Assembly (NCBI GenBank): GCA_951799425.1
Contig: OX637410.1
Coordinates: 7,068,001-7,132,000 of the forward strand
Reading direction: 5' to 3'
DNA from: Ilex aquifolium
Lineage: Eukaryota > Streptophyta > Magnoliopsida > Aquifoliales > Aquifoliaceae
Length of the DNA stretch: 64,000 nucleotides
The notes beneath the pieces were generated by a model. It made no database searches and was not told the origin of the DNA. It saw only the letters and a list, made by a program, of their open reading frames with translations. This document shows, piece after piece, positions 56,234 through 64,000 of the stretch. The position numbers and the translations under genes are program-made. Each line of letters starts with the position of its first letter. The first letter of the stretch is position 1.

Positions 56234-56683
56234 TCATTCCGGGTCGGCAAGGGTGATTGAGGTCTTTTGACGATCAACGTCGCCACCCCAATACTGCTTC
56301 AGTCTCTGCCCGTTCAACTTGAAAGTTCTCTTCGAATTGGCTTCCTCAACTTCAACCGCTCCATACGGGAACACTTTAGTAATAATAAATTGCCCTGACC
56401 ACCTTGATTTGAGTTTTCCTAGAAAGAGCTTTAACCGCGAATTGAAAATAAGTACAGCTTGACCCAGCTCAAACTTCCGCTTAATCATCTTCTTATCATG
56501 CCACCTTTTTACCTTCTCTTTATATAGCTTGGTTTTCTTAAGGGGATCTGAAATACAACTTCCTACGAATACCTCATTCACTGCATCTTCCACCAAATCA
56601 ATACGAATACATTCTTCCGCTTCCTTTGGAAATTTCATAGCTGAAAATACATTGAATGTGACCTCTTGATCTTGGACTCGCAT
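56234..56683 (-). pseudogene. Athila protease-RT spacer fused to integrase C-terminus, element D
   Basis: Open frame of 149 codons. The first ~55 residues (MRVQDQEVTFNVFSAMKFP, ECIRIDLVED, SDPL) are the spacer after protease in Athila elements. It then runs straight into KLYKEKVKRWHDKKM, FELGQAVLIFNSRLKLFLGKLKSRW, FPYGAVEVE and FKLNGQRLKQYW, the integrase C-terminal domain. RT, RNase H and integrase core, several kb in a complete element, are deleted in frame. Upstream on the same strand lies the protease, separated only by one TAG. Confidence 0.9.
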
Positions 56684-56698
56684 AGTTAGTTCGTCTTT

Positions 56699-57214
56699 CT
56701 ATATATCAATAAGTGTTCTCCCCGTTGCTAAGAATGGTCGCCCAAGAATAATAGGTATTTCCCTATCTTCCTCACAATCTAAGACTATGAAATTAGCTGG
56801 AAAAATGAACTTATCCACTTCAACTAAAACGTCCTCAACTATGCCCCTTGGATAAGTGAGTGATCTATCCGCTAGCTGCAATGTAACATTAGTAGGTTTT
56901 GCTTCGTTCAAACCCAATTGCTGATAAATTGAGAGCGACATTAAATTAATGCTAGCTCCCAAGTCACACAATGCTTTCCCGAAAAACTGGCTGCCTATTG
57001 TGCATGGAATTGTAAAGCTACCCAGATCTTTGAGCTTTGGTGGTAGCTTCTTTTGAAGAATAGCACTGCACTCCTCCATAAGTGCAACTGTCTCAAAATC
57101 GCCTAGTTTTCTCTTCCTTGAAAAAATTTCTTTCATAAATTTCACATAGCTAGGCATCTGCTCCAATGCATCTGCGCAAGGGATATTAATTTGGAGCTTC
57201 TTGAATACTTCCAA
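56699..57214 (-). pseudogene. Athila-clade protease, element D
   Basis: 171-codon open frame. It reads QINIPCADALEQMPSYVKFMKEI, LPPKLKDLGSFTIPC, KALCDLGASINLMSLSIY, VTLQLADRSLTYPRG, DVLVEVDKFIFPANFIVLD and IPIILGRPFLATGRTLIDI. DLGAS is the Athila form of the protease active site and ILGRPFLAT the conserved flap-end motif. No damage is visible within the domain. The frame closes with TAG and would otherwise continue into the integrase-tail fusion downstream; a C-to-T change of CAG explains the stop. Confidence 0.9.
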
Positions 57215-58745
57215 AAATTTTGAGAACTACTTATCCAACTTCTTTTTCTGCAAACGTTGTGGAAACGACACGGGAGGCACAATAGGACTCTGCTTGCCTT
57301 CATCAGAATTTACCACCGGATCTTCTTCCTTCTTTTCATGTTCCACATTCCTGCTATCTCTATCTTCATCCTTACTATCATCTCCAAGTGATTGTTTTGG
57401 AGTTCCACCAACAAGTTCAGATAGCTCTTTTTCGCTTCGTAATGTAATAGTCTTGCAGTGCTCCTTTCATTCTCTCTTAGGATTGATCTCCGTATCACTA
57501 GGTAAAGTGCCTTGAGGTCGGTTGTTAATGGCATTAGCAAGCTGACCCATTTGATTTTCCAGGTTTCGAATTGATACTTCCTGACTGTTCATCCTGGTCT
57601 CATTCTGTGCTATATACCTGGAAAGCAGCTCCTCCAAATTTGACTTCTTTTCCTACTGTGGTGGAGCTTGATTCTGAAAGCCTGATGGGTATGATTGTGT
57701 TGGAGCAGAGGTTTGGGCTTAATTATTATTCTAAGACAAGTTCGGATGAGTCCTCCAACCAGGGTTATAATTGTTGAAATTATTGTCATGTTGGTGCCTG
57801 TTGAAGTTACCAACGTATTGTACCGACTCTGAACTAATTGCATATTGATTGTTCGGATGGTTCTCGACACACAATTCACAAACAACTGCCACACTCTGAA
57901 TAGGTTGCACCCCTAAAGCATCAATCTTCTTTGCCAACGTAGCCACCTATGCAGCCAGTGCAGTAACAATATCAACTTCATAAATTCCTGCTACCTTTTG
58001 TTGATTGATCCTTGTAGAGGGCTACTGATAATTGTTGGCAGCCATCGTCTCCAATAACTTGTAAGCTGCATCAAAATTTTTCCCCATTAAAGCCCCACCT
58101 GTGGCTGCATCGATACTGGTTCGGGTAGCACTAAACAACCCTTTGTACAACTTCTGAACTTGCAACCACTTAGGAATACCATGGTGAGGGCATTTTTAGA
58201 GTAAATCCTTGAATCGCTCCCAAGCTTCATATAGAGTCTCAGAATCATGTTGTGCGAATGAAGTGATGTCGTTCCTCATCCTTGCAGTTTTAACTGGTGG
58301 AAAGAATTTAGCTAAAAAATTTTGAGCTAAATCTGACCACATAGTAATAGAACCCGGCGGCAAAGAATGCAACCAACTCTTTGCCTTATCACAAAGTGTG
58401 AAAGGGAAAAGTCAGAGTTTAATCGCATATTCGGTAACCCCGTTTTACTTGAACGTGTCACAAATCTCCAGAAAACTCACCAAATGATCATTTGGGTCGT
58501 CGTTAGGCAAACCTCCAAACTACACTAAATTCTCAATCATTTGGATGGTACCCGGCTTGATCTCGAAACTGTTTGCTTGAATTGCGGGCCTTTGAATGCT
58601 CGATTGTATTTCTGTAACAAGCGGCATAGCATAATCCCTACGCGATTTATGTTCATCTTCAACCATAATTTCTTGATTATTTACTTATTGACACTGCTTT
58701 CGCAAGTTTCAGAGCCTTCTCTCGATTTCGTCTTTCTACAATAAT
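57215..58745 (-). pseudogene. Athila-clade gag, element D
   Basis: Reading the minus strand from about 58740: RRLWNLRKQCQ-like start, then at 58440-58100 FLFLSLTLCDKAKSWLHSLPPGSI, LAQNFLAKFFPPVKTARMRNDITSF and LYEAWERFKDLL, the retrotransposon gag domain. At 57950-57800 is CELCVENHPNNQY, a knuckle whose last Cys is Tyr. NYNPGWRTHPNLS, an ENQMGQLANAIN helix and TITLRSEKEL follow. Several in-frame stops occur, mostly single-base. Order and content match a complete Athila gag. Confidence 0.85.
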
Positions 58746-58885
58746 AGCTCCTAACCTGTAGATCGTGTTTGCATACAAAATTCAACAATACTTGCGAAAA
58801 TAATTAAAACAAAAAAAAATTAAATAAGTTTAAACTAAGATCAAATTGATTGAAATTAATATTGAAATAATTACTAGAATAATTT

Positions 58886-58901
58886 CCCGGCAACGGCGCC
58901 A
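58886..58901 (-). promoter_or_regulatory. primer-binding site of D, tRNA-Asp type
   Basis: CCCGGCAACGGCGCCA on the plus strand is TGGCGCCGTTGCCGGG on the element strand, complementary to the 3' end of plant tRNA-Asp, the usual primer of Athila elements. Six bp separate it from the 5' LTR. Confidence 0.95.
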
Positions 58902-58907
58902 AAAACT

Positions 58908-60255
58908 TGTTGTCCGAATTTGATATTGACAATTTACGTGCAAGTATACACGATCAACAAGTAATAAAGTGATAAGTAGAGTATCGTTCCCATGGAGAAT
59001 TATTGCTAATAACTTCCAAGTACTAACTTTATATCAATTTGATTTTATTTAAACAATTGGAATTGAACTATGCAATTACTAATTTAAGACTAAATCTAAA
59101 ATTACTGAACAATGAGTGATTTTACCGGATAAAAGAATTTAAGATTACAACTTCCCCTAATGCTTTGTATAAATCTTTCCACTCTCTTTCCAGTTAATTA
59201 ATCAAAACAAGTTGTTAACTGAGACTTCAAAATTATTTATCAAACCTCTTCCGATAGTTAGATGAACATATCTCTCCCAATTAAATTACTATATTCTTAT
59301 GAAAATTAGGTTGGAATAGATTCATTAAGTCCAAACTCTCATAAAAGTTACGCACGACATATAGGTATATTCCTATCCTATACACAAACACATCTATTCA
59401 ATCCGAAGAAGAATCAACAAGACGCATGTCATCATATTCCGATCTAAACCTAGAATTCATCTCACAATTTCATCTAGGTTATCAAATTAATTGATGGCGA
59501 AAAAATTATATATTAAGCACAAAATATGATAAACAACACATATATGATCAACAAGAACTAGAAACGAGAGTAAATCAATTTAACTAAACATCAAGTTTCG
59601 TTGCAATCTTAATAAAAATTTAGTTCATAATGTAATTGAAAAACATCCCTCTCAAATTAAACAACATCTCAGAAAATTAAGAAGTAAAAGTAAGAGAAAA
59701 AAATGAAAACTTAGTTGCACTCTTCAATTCCTCTCTTGCCTTCAAGTCCAATCTTCTTCATGTTCCTTCCTTCGATCCTTGTCTTTAATTTTTTATCAAC
59801 TCTTGGTCTTTTTCCTCTTGTTAGCAGCCCCCAAAATAAGTCTATATTTATCCAAACTCAAACCCTAGCATATATGTAGCATTAGGGTTCAATTTCGGCC
59901 CCAAAACAAGTCAGAATTCGTGTCCAATTTAGAACAGGCGCCTAGGCGCTTAAAACCAGTGCAGGGGCGCTGAGTTACTGCTTTTCAAGCGCCTAGGCGC
60001 TGGTCCTAGCGCAGCTGCGCTGATCCCCTTTTAAGCCTAGAGCTTCCCTTCTTGCTTAGTCTTCAAAAATCCAACATTTAGGCTACCAAATGACCTTGTT
60101 TCCTTCCAAATCATCTTGTTTCCTTCCAAATGATGCTCCCTACAAAATAATATTAAAACACACAAAATAAATAAAAAAGAACATAAAATACTTGAAAACT
60201 TGCAATTTCATCAAGCCGAGATTACGCAATTCGTAGGTATAAAACCCACTCATCA
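58908..60255 (-). repeat. 5' LTR of the reverse D element
   Basis: TGTTGTCCGAATTTG... to ...AACCCACTCATCA, 1348 bp. Palindrome cluster at 59937-60022 with GGCGCCTAGGCGCT and AGCGCCTAGGCGCT, plus AGCGCAGCTGCGCT, itself a palindrome. Confidence 0.9.
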
Positions 60256-60260
60256 GCTAT

Positions 60261-60902
60261 ATACCATACTATCTATAATTATTACATACTTCATGCATGA
60301 TACAGTGATGTCTGTGATTGGATTTATATAATAGTCGGGACATTGGTTATAGAAGGGTTAAGTCTCGCCATAGCCAATGCTTTTGATTCAATGCATAAAC
60401 CGGAACTCCGTCATCAGTTAATCATCAACCTGTCGATTGAATATTTGAAGTAAACCTCATGAATGGCTTGCCTTCTGTTTTATTAGGGTTGTATAATTGA
60501 TGCATGGTATAGAGACCTTTCGGCTAACCTAATCAGTTGATGTGTTATGGTTCAATATATATCAGACCTATCGATTGAATTTCTTGTAAAATGGGAGTTA
60601 ATTTGTTGTAAGGTGGAGTTTCCAATAACTGAAAAAAGATAATGCATGTCGGATCCCCGAACTGAAGGGTACTTTTTATTATTGTCTTTTCGAAGTTAAA
60701 GTTTTAATTAAGTGTTTATTTAATTGTTCTAAGCTCACACCACATTCTATTCTATTGCACACTACATCCACGACAATTTCACCGTTTTTGTTTTGAATTC
60801 CAATATTTAGCTTCCTGTGAGTTCGACCTCAGACCTAAATCGAGAAATATATTGCAATTTGACCACTTATACTTGGGTGTAGGACATAATTTAGCTAAGA
60901 TC
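60261..60902 (+). repeat. 5' LTR of Athila-type element C, part 3
   Basis: Continues LTR C after the D composite and ends AGATCA or AGATCAAGC just before the primer site. No second copy is available here, so this assignment rests on the GCTAT flanks and on the primer site that follows. Summed length of the three parts is about 1.5 kb. Confidence 0.65.
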
Positions 60903-60907
60903 AAGCT

Positions 60908-60927
60908 TTTGGTGTCGTTGCAGGGGA
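60908..60927 (+). promoter_or_regulatory. primer-binding site of C, tRNA-Asp type, mutated
   Basis: TTTTGGTGTCGTTGCAGGGG differs from TTTTGGCGCCGTTGCCGGGG at three positions, two of them C-to-T. Confidence 0.75.
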
Positions 60928-61199
60928 GTTACGGTGATTTCAAAACAAACAGAGAAGTTGTCTAGTTTGTATTATATGTATATTCACTGTTTACTGCATT
61001 TTCATTGTTTTTGTATGTTATATGTATATTCAATGTTTGTTGCATTTTCCATGTCAAGCTTTTGGTTGTTGCATTTTCATTGTCTACTTTGTAGGGTCTG
61101 TAAATTAGTTTAATTCTTCATCTTCGTCATATTCATAATCACAAGCATCATTTTAGTTAAGCATTACACACATTAATCAAGGGGAACAAGAGGTAGTTC

Positions 61200-62060
61200 A
61201 GAATGTCCGACCTTTAAGAGAATATTTGCATCCCACATGCACTAGTGTCCCGTTATGTTTTGCTTTTCCCACTAATGCTCCAAATTTCAACATTAAGGTA
61301 GGGATAATACAACTTTTACCACAGTTTCATTGTCTGGAGTCCGGAAACCCGTATTTTCATATTAAAGAATTTGAGGAAGTATGTGGTGCTTTGCAAGATA
61401 ATTCTAAAATGGCCCGGTTGAAACTTTTTCCTTTCTCTTTGAAGGATAAGGCTGAACAGTGGCTAAATTCTTTAAAAGCCGAATCTATTCCAAGTTGGCA
61501 AGTTTTGCAAACTGAATTTTTCAGAAAGTTTTTTCCTGTGCATTGCACTAATGCATTGAAACGTCCAATCATAATTTTTTCTGTAACAGAAGGGAAACCT
61601 TTTTATCAATGTAGGGAGAGATTTAAAGATCTTCGCCAAGATTGCACACATCATATATTTGAAAGTTGGACTATCACAGGTTTTTTCTATGATGCCCTCC
61701 CATACGCACTACGTCAATTTGTTGAAATGATGGCCCAGGGAGAATTCATGAGTAAGAATCCCGATGAGGCATTCAATTTTTTTTATACCATTTCTGAGAG
61801 TTCCCAAATGTGGGAATCGGCATCTCCAAACATTGTTGAAACCAAGCCATCTACATCCCAATGAGGGAAGTATGTGTTAAAAGAAGATGATGACCTAAGA
61901 GCCAGAATGGCTACCTTGTCCCGAAAGCTTGAAGCCCTAGAAATGAAAAAAAATCAAGGAAGTGTCTGTAGTGTCTTCCACTGAGCAGTCATGTGGAATC
62001 TGTGCATTGTCAGGACATCCCACTGGGGAATGTCCAACCATTCTAGCATTCAAAGAGGTC
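61200..62060 (+). pseudogene. Athila-clade gag, element C
   Basis: The open frame 61226-61864 (212 codons) holds the gag capsid domain: FHCLESGNPYFHIKEFEEVCGAL, RLKLFPFSLKDKAEQWLNSL, LQTEFFRKFFPVHCTNALKR and YQCRERFKDLRQDC. After a TGA at its end (CAA-to-TGA would need two changes, so probably an indel or CGA origin), a knuckle CGICALSGHPTGECP, CX2CX4HX4C, appears at about 61985-62035 in another frame. Capsid and nucleocapsid are thus on separate frames. The longest and best preserved gag in the window. Confidence 0.85.
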
Positions 62061-62859
62061 TTTTTTTGAGCAATCCAATGTCATTTCAAATTTTAACAAG
62101 CCTTATTCGAACCCTTATTCTGAAACCTATAACCCAAGGTGGTGGAATCACCTGAATTTCAGTTGGAAAAATACACAACCTGTGAATCATCCACCAGTTC
62201 CACCTTCAGGTAAACCACAGACTTAGCAGTCACATCAACCTTATCAACCCCGGCATAAAAGAAGTGTACAGGACACCATGAACCAATTCATTCAGAGTCA
62301 AATTAGTTTTAATACTCAGACCACCCACGTATTCAATGATTTAAAAGCCCAAACTTCACAAAATATTGAGGATATCAAGATTCATTTAGCTAAATTGACA
62401 CAGTCTTTGAGCATATCAAGGAAGGTAAAATTTTCATCTCAACCCAAGTCAAAACTAGGCTAATATTGTGTCTTCCGAACCTTCTCCGAGTCAAGTGCAA
62501 CCAATTACCACATTGAGAAGTGGTAAGGTGATTGACAAGACCATTAAAGCCAAACCTTTTGAGCGAATACCTGAGTCGATCCCTGTAAATGAACCAATTG
62601 AGCATGAACTTGTGACTAAAAAGGAACAGAACCACCAATTGAAAAAAAACCTTCCAGTCCTATTCCATTACCTTTTCCTCAAAGACTCAAGAAGCCTAAA
62701 TCTCCGAACAATCATGCTGAAATCTTTGAATTGTTCAAGCAAGTAAAGAGTAATATCCCCCTGTTGGATGCAATCAAGCAAGTTCCATCACATGCCAAGT
62801 TTTGAAAAACCTTTGCACAGTAAAAAAAAAAAAGATCAATGTACAAAAAATAGCATTTT
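62061..62859 (+). pseudogene. gag tail and protease N-terminus, element C, truncated
   Basis: 62100-62460 is Gln/Asn-rich gag tail, including FIQSQISFNTQTTHVFNDLKA. 62468-62700 reads VQPITTLRSGKVIDKTI and then IPVNEPIEHELVTKK. Shifting frame at about 62640, PLPFPQRLKKPKS, AEIFELFKQVKSNIPLLDAIKQVPSHAKF mark the segment just before the Athila protease active site. LTR A inserts at 62860, so the catalytic motif would lie beyond the window. Confidence 0.8.
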
Positions 62860-64000
62860 TGTAAAACCCGAGAAAATTTAAACCTTTGTGAAAAAGGGCA
62901 AAACGGTAAATTGCCACTACGGTACAGGTTGTAAATCTGAATTTTTCTAGAACTCGGATGACGAAACGGACCTCACCGTTGGATTCGTCTCGCGAAATCT
63001 AGTTACCACGTCAATTTTCGTTGAATTCCGAGATAGTCGGATTTTTCGCATTTTACGAGACGAACGGGCCCCGGGTGACCCTGTACACGAAATTTTTATA
63101 AAATTTCCATGTTTGGGGAAATATTAGAGACAAGTTAAAATAAAAATAATTCGAACTTGAACCGGAGCGAAATTTAATCGTTTCGGGATTAAAACGGACC
63201 CGAAATTAAATAGGACGTGTGGCGAATTGTGGGCCAAGTATTCTAAAATATAAATAGGGGGAAAAAATTAGATTTTCCCCATTGTTCAGCCGATTGTTCA
63301 GCCGATAGAGAGAAAGAGGGAGAAAAGAGAGAAAACTCACCTTCTCTCTACGATCTACGGTGCTACGGACCTCGAATCCACGCAAGCCAAGAATTAAAGT
63401 CGCTCTACTCATCGAGGGCTACGCGGCTATACCAAAAAGTGCAAGTTTTACTGAAGATCAAGGTACGGGATTTTCGGGAAGTGAGGGTTTTTGCTTGAAT
63501 CGGGTCTTGGAACTTCCCTCAGTCGTTCCTCACGCTTCAAGAGGTAGGGTTTCTTCCTACTAAGGTTTATTCCAAGCCTATAATGCTTTTATGGAATGGG
63601 TAGGATGATAGCCTATGTATCTCTTGCCTATTGTCGTGAAATTGGGTGAATTGGGTATTGAAATGGGTAAAGGAAAATCCTAGCTTGGATAGGTATTTAG
63701 AAGTTACTAAATGTGATTTCTATGATTGGATATGTGGAATGAACCCAATGTGAATTCATGTGTTATGTGAAAAGGTGGGCATGTTATGTGTTTATATATG
63801 TATATGCCTTGAAATTCTAGTATGTTGATAACATGCTTGAAATTTGTATTATGGGAATTATATGCTAATGATATGATTTCGCCATGAAATATGAGAAGTG
63901 TGATGAGAATGTTCATATGTCACTCATACCATATCGAACATTAAATTATTGTTGAAATGGAGCATCACATTGCATATGCACGGGAACATCGCATTTAGTG
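62860..64000 (+). repeat. LTR A, forward, running off the window
   Basis: Starts TGTAAAACCCGAG and is collinear with 1587-2740: the CGGTAAATTGCCACTACGG block, GACCTCACCGTTGGATTCGTCTCG, a promoter with TATAAATAGG at about 63249, and a GA-rich leader. The palindrome cluster and 3' end lie outside. Left flank ATTTT (62855-62859). Confidence 0.9.

Larger units (their letters stand above)
50532..60255 (-). mobile_element. inverted Athila composite D
   Basis: A plus-strand fragment (50534-52832: internal 3' end plus one LTR) faces a complete reverse Athila-type element (about 52839-60255: LTR, 4.7-kb internal region, LTR). GCTAT flanks both sides (50527-50531; 60256-60260). The arms form a near-perfect inverted repeat of about 2.3 kb with a 30-bp loop at 52811-52840. 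Both reverse LTRs carry a tandem copy of TCATCTTGTTTCCTTCCAAA absent from the plus arm, so the arms come from two different D copies. Could be a genuine rearranged integration or an assembly artefact. Confidence 0.75.

Noticed and set aside
61226..61864. Functional capsid gene
   Set aside because: The 212-codon frame is well preserved but lacks the knuckle in frame, and the element is cut at 62860 and in its 5' LTR.

Overview
This window is plant nuclear DNA made almost wholly of nested LTR retrotransposons. I found no convincing host gene, tRNA, rRNA or CRISPR array. The evidence is Ty3/gypsy gag, protease, RT, RNase H and integrase remnants, tRNA-iMet and tRNA-Asp type primer-binding sites, polypurine tracts, TG...CA LTR ends, 5-bp target-site duplications (TSDs), and one MITE with a 9-bp TSD. 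It looks like intergenic, repeat-dense angiosperm chromatin; I cannot name the species. Family letters below (A to H) are labels of mine.

Layout. 1-308 is the end of an Athila-type LTR (family C, reverse). 330-26848 is one old Tat-clade (Ogre/Retand-like) element H on the + strand: gag, protease, an Ogre-type intron candidate (8427-8593), RT, two RNase H regions, integrase and polypurine tract. H is cut by a solo LTR A (1587-3995), by a small two-LTR element E with no coding capacity (4379-7251), and, inside its RT active site, by a deep stack at 9139-22555. The stack is a reverse solo LTR A that holds a reverse solo LTR B (9708-11542) and a forward solo LTR A (12608-21594); the latter holds a two-LTR chromovirus-type element B (12848-19371). 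All four levels have TSDs.

26849-41214: the 3' LTR of H is interrupted by an A-related element A2 (26897-32180, reverse) that carries a solo LTR F (27920-29605, TSD CTTAA). Then come an unassigned stretch, an inverted pair of copia-type LTRs (G, 33537-36927) holding a 548-bp Mutator-type MITE, and a forward F element (36982-41214) with a zinc-knuckle gag remnant.

41215-64000: an Athila element C. Its 5' LTR is split twice, by a young B element (41582-50010, TSD GTCGC) and by an inverted Athila composite D (50532-60255, flanked by GCTAT). C resumes with its primer-binding site and gag (60903-62859), then is broken by a fourth forward LTR A at 62860 that runs off the window.

Most notable: nearly every LTR family here carries a cluster of a short self-complementary motif (TACCGGTA, ACGTTCGAACGT, GCGCCTAGGCGC, GTCCGGAC/CCGTCCAGA or GACAAGTGT hairpins). 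Unrelated families share TACCGGTA, while close relatives inside family B have swapped it for ACGTTCGAACGT. In several families the cluster lies just upstream of a TATA box. I regard this as the best candidate for an undescribed regulatory or structural system in the window. Family B itself is a non-autonomous chromovirus whose RT-RNase H region is replaced by an LTR-like, minisatellite-rich segment.
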